Source: Pollenia angustigena
Taxonomy: Eukaryota > Arthropoda > Insecta > Diptera > Polleniidae
Assembly (NCBI GenBank): GCA_930367215.1
Contig: OV884057.1
Span: 108,029,284 to 108,093,283, forward strand
Reading direction: 5' to 3'
DNA length: 64,000 bases
This document shows positions 21,187 through 33,166 of the stretch, in pieces; position 1 is the stretch's first letter, and each line of letters begins with the position of its first letter. Below the pieces are notes generated by a model. It saw nothing but the letters and a program-made list of their open reading frames with translations. It searched no databases and had not been told where the DNA came from. The translations under genes and the position numbers were made by a program.

Positions 21187-21682
21187 TACATTAACCCTAC
21201 GTCCAGACATGCAATTTGTATATGTTAACATTATGTAATAACCACAGAATACCATAATAACGACGGAAGAATGACGTCAAAATATTGTTCTGTGTTTAAT
21301 AAATTTGTCAGAGTGAAGCAAACGTATGTCTAGACATAAAACATGAAACTGCATGTAAATAAATACGTGAATTTTCTGTGGCAACATCTATACAATTTAC
21401 CTTTTTTGTTTAAAATGAGGATTTGTAAATTTAGTTTAATAATGTATGTATACGTTTTAAAGCTTAAATTTTTTTTCATTTTGTTTTAAGCAATTGTTAT
21501 CTAAGCTTGTATTTAGAGATAATTGTCACAATTGTATTGCAACATCTGTTGATTAACATGTATTCTAATGCATATTTATGCAGTCCACACGGTAATATAT
21601 AGTGTGGGCAATATAAATTAAAAATTGCCTAGGACACAATTGAATAACGAATTTCTCGTCTGGACTTATGGTTAATGTAAAT
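21187..21682. mobile_element. MITE with CATTAACC...GTCCAGAC ends
   Basis: Left end attaaccctacgtccagac (about 21190) and right end gtctggacttatggttaat (to about 21682) are imperfect inverted repeats. No protein. The target duplication cannot be fixed because the repeat itself starts with TTAA. The rest of 20883-21780 shows nothing else. Confidence 0.5.
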
Positions 21683-21837
21683 GTAATTCATACATACTAC
21701 ATATTTGATTTGATTTTTTGTTTGGTATATTTAAATTTTTATTGTATGTTATTATTATTATAATTATTTTTTTGATCTTTTGCTTTATGGACTACATATA
21801 AAATGTCTATAATAACTCTTTTTTTTCTTTACCATTG

Positions 21838-22840
21838 AATTAAATTTCATTTTTTTTCTGTAATTTGGCTCCCCCGCAAATCTGAATATTGGTTTATATT
21901 TGATGATCCATGATGAAAATCTTGGACCAGTGGCTGGAGATAGGTTCATTTTAAATTCATCTCTTCCTTTGTCGTCTGATAGTTTGATTATTGGACATAT
22001 TAACGCCCAAAGTTTATGTCCTTCGAATTCAAATGTCAAGCTCGAAGAGTTTAAAAGCACATTCAGTAAGTCCGGCCTTGACATAATTGGGGTATCTGAA
22101 ACTTGGTTTAAACCTGATATGCTTTCGCAATCACTTAGTCTATCTGGATATAAAATTGTCAGGAATGATCGCCCTAGATCGAGGAATAATGGTCATCCTA
22201 CAAGGGCCGGGGGTGTCTGTTTGTACATATCTGACAAATAACGTTACAAAACAATTTATTTTGGCAGACAATATGGGGTCTGTGGATCGTTATTCATTGA
22301 AGTTTTTGGTAATGGTGTTTCCGTGATAGTTGGTGGGGTATATTTACCAAATAAGGATGTAGGGGCGTTTGAAAACCTTCATAGTGATTTGTTTGACCGA
22401 CATTCAAATATTGTTATCATGGGCGATTTTAATTATAATCTATTTGACGTGGCAAAATCGAACAATCTCCGTTCTGTGATTTCAAGATGTGGTCTAACCT
22501 TTGTGCGCAACTGTTTGCCTACGCATCTTCATTTGTCTGCTATTACTACTACCTCATAAATAGACTACTTCCTCCTGAGTCAACCTTCTACTGTGGCTTA
22601 TAGTAAACAATTTTTATATCCATTTTTTCATCATAACACAGCTTTATAATCGTTTCAGTTAAATTCTAATCTCAGAAACGTAGTAATTGTTTTGATATTA
22701 AGGATTATAATCGTGTAAATTATGAGGATTTTTATCGGCATCTTGATTTTTTTGATATATCCCCTATTTTTACTACGAACGATGTGGACTTGCAACTTTC
22801 TACAATTAATGACTTAGTGAATGGTCTCCATGATTGTGTA
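21838..22840 (+). pseudogene. Non-LTR 2: endonuclease domain
   Basis: Motifs in order: IIGHINAQSLCPSN, KLEEFKSTF, DIIGVSETWF (metal-binding Glu), RAGGVCLYISDK. After an in-frame TAA at 22239-22241 come SVIVGGVYLP, NIVIMGDFNYNLFD (Asp/Asn), and, after a TAG near 22558, IDYFLLS. Further frameshifts follow before the insertion at 22841. The order and spacing are those of an AP-endonuclease of a non-LTR element. Confidence 0.82.
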
Positions 22841-23627
22841 CTAGACTGGTCGCATCTTGTATGGGATTTTTTTTTTTTTTTAATTTAATTGTTTGCGCTG
22901 CTTAAAATATGAGGTTTGTTGTACTTCAAGTGTGCCAAATTTCAGCTTCCTATGTCATCAGATGGCTTCAGAAAGTTGCGGAAAGAATAGGACATACATG
23001 CAAACATCATGACATACTAAGAAATTATATATTGTATAGATAGATTAAAGTATTTGCTGTTTAATATTTTAGTATGATACGATGAAAGATTTCTAACCTA
23101 ATTCGGGGTCGCTGAATCCAGTAGTGCTAGCCGTTTTTTTAGGTTAGCTTTGGTTTTCGAGATATACCGTTATTTCGATTATTAAGGAGGTTGCACAACA
23201 TATGTTCGCGCAACTCAAAAACGCTTTAGCTTATTGAAAAACTAAAAAAACCGAAATTACGCAATAAAATTTACTTTAAGAAAGGTAAAACGTTTTTCTT
23301 TATGTTGGCTTTGGTTTTCGAGATATACCGTTTTTTCGAAAATTAAGGAGGTTGCACAACATATATTCGCGTAACTCAAAAACGCTTTAGCTTATTGAAA
23401 AACTAAAAAAACCGAAATTACGCAATAAAATTTACTTTAAGAAAGGTAAAACGTTTTTCTTATATGCGCAGTCGTTTTTGAAACATAATTTTTTTTTCTG
23501 GAAAAAAAAATAATTTTTTTATTAACATTTCGGAATTTTTGTTTTTTAAAAATTCATAAAAAATTTAAAAACGCAGCTATGCTTCTAATTTTATGCAGAC
23601 ATATAAAAAACAACATTGCAAACAAAA

Positions 23628-23786
23628 CAAGCTATAAATGATTAAAATCTGTAAACAACTTTTGATTTTATGTATTCACAAAAGATGTGGCGGTTTAATA
23701 AAATTCTTAAATTAATTAAAATTTTTCGTCTTTTGTGAATACATAAAATCAAAAGTTGTTAACAGATTTTAATCATTTATAGCTTG
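23628..23786. repeat. Palindrome with ~58-bp arms
   Basis: Arms 23628-23686 and 23729-23786 (caagctataaatgattaaaa ... and its inverse) are separated by about 42 bp, near the middle of the left half of the large inverted-repeat element. Confidence 0.75.
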
Positions 23787-24126
23787 TTCAATTTTTTATG
23801 AATTTTAAAAAAAAAAATCCGAAATTTTAATAAAAAATTAATTTTTTTTCCAGAAAAAAAAATTATGTTTCTAAAACAGCGAAGGGCAGATAGAGAACAT
23901 TCAATAAAAGAGAGTAAATTAGTTGATTTACACTTAGAGAAATTTTTTAAGAGTTTTTCAAACTGTATGTAAATTTGCAAAACGAAAAAAAAAAAAAAAA
24001 AGTTTAGTAAAAATATTATTCTTATATAATTCATCAAGTTTTTCTTAACGGTAAAATATATATACATATGCATATTGTCACCTGAAATCGAAAAGACCGT
24101 GAGCAAAAACTTCAAAATGTGTACTA

Positions 24127-25590
24127 CAGTAATTTTGACTTAGCTGCACAATCTCCTTTGCACGATTTTTTGTGCAGGTAAATGAAAAATGCAGTTATCT
24201 TAAATGCATTTACCTGCCTTAATGTGCAGGTACAAGATTGTGGTTACCTGCACAAAAGTGCAGCTAAAGTAAAGTGTTTGATTTAAAAGTAAAATAAAAA
24301 AATTATGTTATTTAAATATAAATTAATATTTTATTTAAATTTTATCTCAACACAGCTAGCACTTTCAGTTGTCAAGGAGTCTACTGGGAATCTCACAAAG
24401 AGTGTTTCTGATCGTCGACGAGCTCATCTTTTAATTGTAGACAATTTCTCGCACGGGAGAAACTGTAACACGTGCTGAGTCCTATGAGAGATTCTTCCAT
24501 AACGCAGCGAAAAACGCTTATATTAATCGTAAAGGGAATCGTTTATGATGTATGTAGAGATTATCCAACGAGTCTTTCAAAAAGCATGCCAAGAGTCGTA
24601 TGAGACTCATGTAGGTATTATTTTACAACTCGTGAAATGCTCAGCCGTATGAGCTACATAAATAAGGGCATCAAGTGTATTGTTCAGGCCAAAACTTCTA
24701 ATTTTCATACAATTTCTATAAAACAAACCATAAAGTCGCGAAATCAACACCATCCTGAAGGATAATTCTTTTTTACAGATCCTTAGGCCGGTTTGTTTTA
24801 TTAAAATTGTATTGGCAATAGCATTTTCATACCTCAAAAACGGTATTATTTAGGTAGCTCAGTAATTGTTGTACGACTCTTACAGAGAGTCCCAAATGGT
24901 TCATTCCAAGATTTAAAGACGAGCGTGTCAAAAAGTAAATAAAAAAAATAATAAATTAAAAAAAGATTTAGATGTTTTTGTTACTAGTCAGATAATCATC
25001 AGAAGATTCTTTTAGGAGTTGTATATTAAACATAATCGTCTAACAAACAGCCTATGCTAGCTGGGAAATAACAGATCATTTTATAGATGTATGTATGTAT
25101 GTTTAATTATTTTAAAATAAACATTAACAAAAACAATGAGACTTCACAAAGAACATAAAAATTTATGTAAAAAAAAAAAACAAAATATTTGCCATTTATA
25201 TTTTTATTTATGTGAAAAAGTGGTCACCACATATTTTTATGTGTGCAGCTAACTTTGATGTTTTGTATGAAAATATTTTAAAGCTGCATAAAAATATGAA
25301 AAATGTACAAGGTATACAAAATGCACTTAAAAAAGGATTTTGAAGAATAATTCCAGAAAATATGTATTTTGGGCAGTTAAGTTAAAGTGCAGCTAACTTT
25401 GATTTTTTGTATGAAAATAATTTTAAAATGCCAACAATTTTGTGCATTTATCTTAAATGTGCAGGTATAGAAAGTGCACTTAAAAAAGGAATTTGTATGG
25501 AATTATAAAGAATAATTCCAAAAATTATCAATTTTGTGCAGTTAAGTCAAAAGTGCACGTAAACAAAAGGCAGTTAAGTCAAAACTACTG
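24127..25590. mobile_element. Pogo-like MITE
   Basis: Ends CAGTAATTTTGACTTAGCTG and CAGTAGTTTTGACTTAACTG (inverted) are flanked by TA (24125-24126, 25591-25592). TTARCTGCA-type motifs recur inside. The layout resembles Drosophila pogo, whose ends also begin CAGT and carry TTAGCTGC. No transposase. The dispersed repeat copy 2 (24353-25063) is inserted in it. Confidence 0.7.
24353..25063. repeat. Dispersed repeat, copy 2 (complete), CAGCTAGCA ends
   Basis: It is bounded by CAGCTAGCA and TGCTAGCTG and aligns along its length with copy 1 at about 140-1777. It is noncoding. No clear target duplication. Confidence 0.65.
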
Positions 25591-27093
25591 TATTTATATG
25601 TAAATATGCAAAAAAAAAAAGGAATTCAATAAAAAAACTTGATTATTATATAATTAATCATACCACATGATTGCTGAAAAGTTTTTAAAACAAGCTGAAA
25701 AAAACATACATAAGCACAGCTTGATCACAACACAATAAATATATTGTCAGTGTATTACTACGAAATGCAAAATTTGCCAAAATAACAACATGCGCAACAG
25801 TCCTGCTTTGTTGTAATTTATTAAGCAACTGAATACAATTTTATTTATTTTTCCTTCTGTTGTATTTGTTTTTCGGGTTGCCTTTGTTACTTTTTATGCA
25901 TGAAACAATGAATTCAAGATTTTCAGTTTGTGGGCAGTAGTAAATGAGCGAAAACAACATCACACAAACACGTGTATGTGTTATACGGTAAATTTTTTCA
26001 CATTCTGAATTCAATGTAAATATGGTGGTTGTTTCTTCTTGTTTTGACTGCTAAAAAATAGTTTTTTATTTATTTTCTCTATTTTAAACCTACTTTTCTT
26101 AAGTTAAAAAGAAGTATAATAAAACAAGTGTATGGTATGTTTTGGGGATTTTAAGGAATACCTTTTTAGGGCAATTTTAGGATTTTTAGCAGCTCTGGTA
26201 AAAACAAACACGATGAGTAAATGTAAAAACCCTAAAAACTTCGTAATCCAGTCAAACCAGCGCCCACCGCTGTTCTAAAACGACTGCGCATATAAGAAAA
26301 ACGTTTTACCTTTCTTAAAGTAAATTTTATTGTGGAATTTCGGTTTTTTTTAGTTTTTCAGTAAACTAAAGCGTTTTTGAGTTACGCGAACATATGTTGT
26401 GCAACCTCCTTAATTTTCGAAATAACGGTATATCTCGAAAAACAAAGCCAACATAAAGAAAAAAGTTTTAACTTTCTTAAAGTAAATTTTATTGCGGAAT
26501 TTCGGTTTTTTTTTTAGTTTTTCAATAAACTAAAGCGTTTTTGAGTTACGCGAACATATGTTGTGCAACCTCCTTAATTTCCGAAATAACGGTATATCTC
26601 GAAAACCAAAGCCAACATAAAGAAAAAAGTTTTAACTTTCTTAAAGTAAATTTTATTCCGAAATTTCGGTTTTTTTTTTAGTTTTTCAATAAACTAAAGC
26701 GTTTTTGAGTTGCGCGAACATATGTTAATCTATCTATACAATATATAATTTCTTAGTATGTCAGGATGTTTGCATGTATGTCCTATTCTTTCCGCAACTT
26801 TCTGAAGCCATCTGATGACATAGGAAGCTGAAATTTGGCACACTTGAATACTTTCTCTGCGGAAGATCGTAACGAAGCTAATTTTTGATTTTCGGCTTTT
26901 CAATTAGTATAACTATAAAGATCTGATAGAAAAGATGTTTTTTAATAATATGGGGAACTTTGGGCCCCACCCGGCACGGCTAGGCACCGTCGGATTGACC
27001 TGAAAAATTAGATCATGATTTCTTACACCAAACCTCATATTTTAAGCAGCGCAAACAATTAAATTTAAAAAAAAAAAATTGCGACCAGTCTAG

Positions 27094-27861
27094 GGTAAAA
27101 TCAAAGTCTGATGATTCAAATTGTATGTGATCCAGACGTATTGTTGAGGTGAGATCTTTAAGAGATCGGGCTTACGATGCCTACCCTAGGGATCGGTCTG
27201 AGACTAATTGGAGGGTTTATTGTAGTCTAAGGAATAAAACGAAAGCTATTATTAAAAAATCTCTAAAGGAGTATGGTAAGAATCTTTTTTCTGGCGTTGA
27301 TAATACTCAAATATGGAAGAAGATTCGCCAACTTGGTTGTGTTGGTCGTGAATACTCTGAGCTTGATCCATCAAATGTGGAATCCATAGGTTCTAGTTTT
27401 TTAAATAATCGAAATCAAAATTTTTTAGATGACTTAAATTTTAATAATTTTACTGAGAACTTTAATGGTTTTTCTTTTATTCCTATAACCGAATATGATC
27501 TGATACTTGCTATAGGCTCCATAAACTCTAATGCAACAGGTTATGATAAAATTCCCATTAAGTTCTTAAAATTGATATTTCCGCTTATAAATAGACCACT
27601 CCTCCATCTTTTTAACTCTATATTTATGATTTCAAAATTTCCCACTGTGTGAAAAATGGGTCGAGTTGTACCTATTTTGAAAAATGGTAATGTGGAAAAC
27701 TTAAGACCGATATCAATCCCACCTGCGATGTCAAAAATAGTTGAGACTATAATGAAATCACAGATTTTGACCCACTGCGGTTCAATGATTATACCTAATC
27801 AGTTTGCTTTTAGGCAAATCACAATACGACATCATTACTACTTTCTTTAACTGATAATAGG
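27094..27861 (+). pseudogene. Non-LTR 2: linker and N-terminal half of reverse transcriptase
   Basis: An Arg-rich linker (RSLRDRAYDAYPRDRSETNW) is followed by ITEYDLILAIGSINSNATGYD and IPIKFLKLIFPLINRPLLHL. A Trp codon then reads TGA (27650-27652), after which the same frame gives KMGRVVPILKNGNVENLRPI and PNQFAFR. A frameshift near 27820 precedes LLLSLTD, where the next insertion starts. Confidence 0.82.
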
Positions 27862-27912
27862 TGCGTTTGAGTACTTTTACAGTAAAATGCGGCTCCGTGC
27901 AATAACTCCCAG

Positions 27913-28567
27913 TAGTGCGATTCACTAACTTTTATAACGATAATCGAATCGTTAAAATAAGTATAACGAAAATTTATCGAATATGCTATTCTGTAAAATT
28001 TTTAACGATATTCGCTGTCGTTTAAAGTCAGCTGTTACTTTAAGCAATTTTTTTGTCGTTATCTTAGCGACAATAATTTAGTTTGTGTTTATTTTATCGA
28101 TAAAATGTTTTTTATGTTTAAAATAGCTTACATACATACAAAGATATATTCATATGTATGTATATGTATGAACAAAAACAAAATAATAAATTTAAAATTT
28201 GCAAAAAGAAAGCAAATTAAGAACAAAAATAAAATTCTAAATGTAAAATTCACAAAAAAAAAATATAAAACCACAAATTAACCCTTCGTCTTACTTATGA
28301 GTCTGGCCAGACCTTTTTCAGTGCATTTTAAATGAAAAAATATGTGTAACAAGGGGGGTTAAGAACAATTTCATATGTTTTTATTTTATTCTCTTTTGTG
28401 CTTTTCGTTTTTTTTTTTACATTTTGTAGACAGAGATGTTACAAAAACAACAGCTGTGTACTATCGTTAAAAAAAATTACAGAATCACACTATCGTTACT
28501 GCAAGCGAATATAAATGTCGACAAATATTACGATTGTCGGATCGTTAAAAGTTAGTGAACCGCACCA
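27913..28567. mobile_element. Nested MITE, GTGCGRTTCACTAAC ends
   Basis: Inverted ends TAGTGCGATTCACTAAC and TGGTGCGGTTCACTAAC are flanked by CAG (27910-27912, 28568-28570), apparently a 3-bp target duplication. AT-rich interior, no coding capacity. Confidence 0.65.
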
Positions 28568-28984
28568 CAGGTGCAATAAGTCCCAGTGCAATACCTCCCA
28601 ATGAATTAAATCCCAAAATAAATGAAATAAGTCCCAAACTGGAAAAAAGAAATAAATCCCAAAAAAAAAATTAAATAATTTCCAAGTCTTAAATTAAACA
28701 AACCCCAACTTTTGGGAGTTATTTCATAATGAAATAACTCCTAAAGACATTAATGAAAAAACTTCCAAAAACAGTCCATCGAAAAGAAATGAAATAAGAC
28801 CCAAAAAAAATGAAACAACTTCCAAAGAAATTTATTATATATGTATTCGTTTTACTTGAATATTTACATATTAGGTTACCAAAAAACTAACATTGAGTCC
28901 TCGACATTTTGACAACAAATGGGGCATTTTATTGTATCCTGACCTCCTGCAATGGCAACTGCCTGCAGTTTACGCACGCCGGGT

Positions 28985-29330
28985 ACAAGGATTACCTCCT
29001 CTATGGTATTACAAACATCGGCTTCGCTAACTAAAGCAAACACCGGCTTCGCTAACTAAAGCTTCTCTGCATAGGCGGCCTTCGGCCGGGCGCAAGGATT
29101 TTATACTCTTTGGTATAACAAACACCGGCTTCGCTAACTAAAGCTTTTCTGCATAGCCGGCCTTTGGCCGGGCGCAAGGATTTTATACTCTATGGTATAC
29201 CAAACACCGGCTTCGCTAACTAAAGCTTCTCTGCATAGCCGGCCTTCGGCCGGGCGCAAGGATTTTCTCCTCTATGGTATAACAAACACCGGCTTCGCTA
29301 ACTAAAGCTTCACTGCGTAGCCGGTAACCA
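28985..29330. repeat. GC-rich ~89-bp minisatellite with CCGGCCTTCGGCCGG palindrome
   Basis: Four to five tandem units contain acaccggcttcgctaacta, aagcttctctgcatagcc, the palindrome ggccttcggcc and gggcgcaaggattttatact. The first and last units are partial. The GC content stands out strongly against the surrounding DNA. The palindrome could form a stable hairpin in each unit. Confidence 0.85.
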
Positions 29331-30529
29331 TAAGACACTGCAATTGCAATTAGCAAAATTTTCTTCTTTGATAAACTTGTCATTGCATTCAAATAGTTTG
29401 AAATATCCCGTTATAAACACCGTTTAAAATTTTAAACAATTTTAAGAAATTGCAAATAATTGAAAATGAAAAAACTCCCACAAAAAATGAAATAACTCCC
29501 ACAGCAAATGAAATAACACCGAAAACCAAAATAAAATGAAATAACTTCCACGTTAATTTTTTCGGGGACTTATTTCATTTGGATTTTATTTCATTATGAA
29601 ATAACTCCCAGGCAAAAAATTAAATAACATCCAAAAAAATGAAATAAAATCGAGAGGGCTGGCAGCTATTTCATAATGAAATTACTCCCACATTTGTATG
29701 AAAAATTTTTGGGTCTAATTTCATTTTTTTCTTGGGACTTATTGCACCTGTGAGTTATTGCACGGAGCCGTAAAATGCAGTAAATGAGTAAACTGAAAAA
29801 TTTGCTCTCACAAAAAGCTGTTGTCCAAAAAAGTACGCGATCGCAAAATTTGTAAAAATTCGTGAAATAAAGGAAACAGCTGACGGCAAATAATTGAAGT
29901 GTTGAAAAATATTGACACTTTTGACTACTTAACTCGTTTTCTTATCGGTACTTGATTAAATACTGTTTATAACACGAACATTTTTGGAAAAAAAAACAAA
30001 CTAATTTATGTAATCTTTCATATTTGTTTGTTCTTTATTTTATTGATTTTTCTTATTTGTAGCGGGTTAAATTATTTAAAAGAACATGAATAATTTTTTT
30101 GCTATTGATTACTTAAGTACCCAAATACTTCACACTTTTACAACTCTAAGAAATTAACATAACAAAAAAAATTTCAAAAGTTTGTATTTAGCCAAATAAA
30201 TGCTTCACAAACAAGTTTAATTAATTAATATTTATTCACTTTTTGTTTTGGTTTAATTTTTATTTCAACTTTTCTTTTGTTTAACAATTTTTTCACAACT
30301 TGTATGCTTTTTATTTGTTACTTTTGTTTGTTTACCTTTTTAAACATATGTTTTTTTGATTTACTAAATTTTACTGCAAAAATTTCTGCAGTAAAAATTT
30401 GTAAATACTCAGACAAGAACTGCCACTTTTCGCTCTTAATTTATGTTCTCATTTACTGCATTTTGTGTAAAAAATAGTAAAAACTTTTGTGTTCTCGAAC
30501 GCAACTAATATAAGAGAGCAACTTGATAA

Positions 30530-30690
30530 TCATCAGGGGTATAATCACCCCATTCGATATCGAACAAAATTTATCGAAATTATTTATTTTGGTATCATGA
30601 AACTCGATATCGAATGAAATGTATTGAATTGGAAATAATAGCATTTGATATCGAGTATTTCGACATTACATTTATCGAGTTTTCATTATC
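30530..30690. repeat. Truncated MITE related to 43729-43942
   Basis: The stretch shares aaatttatcgaaattattta, ttttggtatcatgaaact and acattacatttatc with the complete copy at 43729-43942. It lacks the right terminus and abuts the resumed reverse transcriptase. Confidence 0.6.
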
Positions 30691-31515
30691 TCTAGATTTA
30701 ACGAAAGCGTTTGATCGAATCAACCACAATGTTCTTGCAAGGAAAACTTCAGGAAAACTTTAATTTTTCCAAATCGGCATGCAGATTGATTTATAATTAT
30801 TTATTGGAACGATCACAGTTTGTTTCAATAAATGGGGTAAATTCTTCTATAAGTGCAGCAACTTCTGGTGTACCTCAGGGATCTATGTATACTGGGTCCT
30901 ATTTTATTTATTACTTACCTGAATGATTGTATCATCCTTATGGACAACGGTTTTTGTCGGTCATATATATTTGCGAATGATATTTTACTCTTATATACAT
31001 CTGATTCTCATCAAACTGACCTTTTAGAGATCTGTTTAAACAACCACCTGGGCTCAATATCTAACTGGATGGCTCTTAACTTTCTAGAGATTAATTCTAA
31101 TAAGACTAAGGCTATGACTTTTCATTTGCAGGGCCGAAATTGGTTTGGTCCTCGGATTTATGTAAATGGACAAATAGTTGACTATGTTGCCGTTCTTAGA
31201 TGTCTCGGTGTTATTTTGGATTCGGGCCTGAATTTTGATAGTCATATTAATTCGCTGTCTAATAGGGTTTGTCTCACTTTGAGAAAGTTGTACTCCCTAA
31301 AACCATATACACCTAGACATGTAAGATACCGATTAGCTCATTTCCTAATTATGTCTAAGTTTAATTATGGCCTTGAAGTTTTTTCAGGTTCTTGGTTATA
31401 CAATGTGGATATATTTAGTGGAATTATAAGAAAGGTTGTTCGTTTTGTTTTTGGTGTAAAAGTTAATGAGCATGAACGTACTAGGGAACTTCTTCCACAA
31501 TTTTTAAAAATGTAG
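30684..31515 (+). pseudogene. Non-LTR 2: C-terminal half of reverse transcriptase
   Basis: The frame resumes with LDLTKAFDRINHNVL, then ERSQFVSINGV and AATSGVPQGS. After a frameshift near 30880 come LGPILFITYLNDC and FANDILLLYTS, in which the catalytic FADD box reads FAND. The thumb region LRCLGVILDSGLNFDSHINS and a long C-terminal segment run to 31515. Loss of the catalytic Asp plus frameshifts shows it is dead. Confidence 0.82.
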
Positions 31516-31858
31516 TTTTAATGATTATCTGAAATAACGTATTTAACTTCATTTTTATAAAATTATGAAAACTCAACAACCAGAAATTTTAGTGAATAAA
31601 TTTTATTTAATCAACTCCACACGTAATATTCAGATTAATGTGCCGTTTAAACATCTTTGGTCTTAAACTTTTTTCCTATTCATTTTTAACATATAAGCGT
31701 AGAATTATTGAGTACTTTAATGCAATTATAACCTAACATATTTCTTCTGTCTCTTGCCACTTTCAAAATTTTTAGTTTTGATTTTTTTTTTTACTTTTAT
31801 TGGATTTCAATATTCCAATATTTATATGGCTGGGGGGCCACTTAAATATAACACCTAA

Positions 31859-32237
31859 AGGTGCTATCAGACGGGATGTATTTTACATATGTACTGTCAA
31901 ATTTTCCATCTGTAAAAGTTGTACACATCGTGTGATACATATGAAACTTTGCATGTGTAAAATACATGTGGAAATACATATGTAAACTTTTCGATTAGAA
32001 CACGCTCTATTTTCCTGTGGCAAACATAAGCAAAACAGCTGGTTTGTTTTGAAACGTAAACAAAAGTCAGCTTTTGTTTACATTTATAGGTTATGTCATA
32101 AGGAAAAACATAAGCAGGTGTGATAGCAAAAATTATGAGTCGTATGTAAAATGGAAATTTTGACATACATACGGAATTACATATGGGTAAGAAAAGTGAC
32201 AGTACATATGTAAAATACATCCCGTCTGATAGCACCT
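31859..32237. mobile_element. Harbinger-like MITE
   Basis: Inverted ends AGGTGCTATCAGACGGGATG run for about 40 bp and are flanked by TAA (31856-31858, 32238-32240). It is 379 bp, noncoding. Confidence 0.75.
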
Positions 32238-32253
32238 TAACTTGCTATATTCA

Positions 32254-33166
32254 GGTATGTTCTAGGTTTCGACTCGAATTGAAAACGAAAAATTTTTTGA
32301 ATCCGCAAAATTCATAAATTGGTGTTCTCAAATCCGCATGTTTTTGTGTATTTGAAATTTTTGTTCGAAAAAACATTAGTTGAACTTAAGATCGCTAATT
32401 TGCTAACCGCAGCATGATAGCAACGGAAAATATTTATTAAAATTTATGAAAGCTGTAAAGAATCACAGGAAACAATCGCTTCTATAGCGAATTCCCAAAA
32501 ATTGCAAACTTTTGAACAAACAAAAAAATATATTTATAATCGCTAAATTGGTTAAAAAACCAAAATGTCGGTAAAGAACAAAAAAAATTTGCAAAAATAG
32601 CGAAAATTCGCGAAAAAAATTTTTTATTTCAAACAAGCCATAAAATTGATTAAGAGTCCCTAAAACTATTAGGAATGGCAAAAATTCGGTAAAGATTGCT
32701 AAATTAGCGGAAATTCGCAAAAATTTGCTAACAGCGGCATGATGACAAAGCCTACTTTTTATTATAAATCGTTTAAGCTGTAAAGAATCAGAAAAATTAC
32801 AGGAACAAACCGCTTTTATCGCGAACATGGCTAAAATTCGCGAAAAATTACAATATTTGAAACAATCCCAAAAACTAGTTCAAGATCGCTAAATCAATTG
32901 AAAAAAATGAAATTGTCGGAAAATAACATAATGAGCGTTAAAAAATTAGCTATAATTACATCAAAATTAATAAAAAAGTCGATATTTAACTTTGGGTTAG
33001 TTAGGGCCTTTTGCGTTTTAGGTAACGATATATTTTTGATTAAATTGGATAAAGACCGTTCTAAACTAAAAACTAGATCGAATAAAAACATGTGGATGTG
33101 AAATGTAGAACACCAAAAATGCTAAAGTAATCCACTTTCGAGTGGATTCGGATTCTAGAACATACC
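32254..33166 (+). mobile_element. GGTATGTTCTAG element, copy 1
   Basis: Ends GGTATGTTCTAG and inverse. The interior repeats motifs such as gctaaatt and attcgc. It is a near-complete match, in opposite orientation, to 42572-43493. No coding capacity; no clear target duplication. Confidence 0.75.

Larger units (their letters stand above)
22841..27093. mobile_element. Large inverted-repeat element with inverted tandem arrays
   Basis: Inverted ends CTAGACTGGTCGCA (22841 and 27093) are followed by long arms sharing attgtttgcgctgcttaaaa and gacatacatgcaaacatc. Each arm contains a tandem array with a period of about 160-170 bp. The unit includes tttcgagatataccgt, ggaggttgcacaacat and ctcaaaaacgcttt. 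There are about two units on the left (23150-23460) and three inverted ones on the right (26285-26725). It interrupts the endonuclease-RT region of non-LTR 2. Internal features: a palindrome (23628-23786) and a pogo-like MITE (24127-25590). No transposase seen. Confidence 0.7.
27891..29769. mobile_element. TIR element with 9-bp target duplication
   Basis: Ends GGCTCCGTGCAATAACTC (inverted) are flanked by the exact 9-bp repeat GTAAAATGC (27882-27890, 29770-29778). A 9-bp duplication points to Mutator-like or related elements. The interior repeats the phrase aaatgaaataactccc in both orientations many times, encloses a GC-rich minisatellite (28985-29330) and holds a nested MITE (27913-28567). 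No transposase frame. Confidence 0.75.
27862..30527. mobile_element. Outer insertion in the non-LTR 2 reverse transcriptase
   Basis: AGGTGCGTTTGAG (27862) and an inverse at about 30495-30507 (ctcgaacgcaact) plus shared aaatgcagtaaatgag segments form imperfect inverted ends. TGATAAT occurs at both edges (27855-27861 and about 30522), perhaps a target duplication. The 9-bp-duplication element (27891-29769) is nested in its left end. Confidence 0.5.

Noticed and set aside
23777..24115. 112-codon - strand frame
   Set aside because: Poly-Phe/Lys translation of A/T runs within the large inverted-repeat element.
28985..29330. CRISPR-like array
   Set aside because: Units are contiguous without unique spacers, and the DNA is a nuclear fly transposon; it is a minisatellite.
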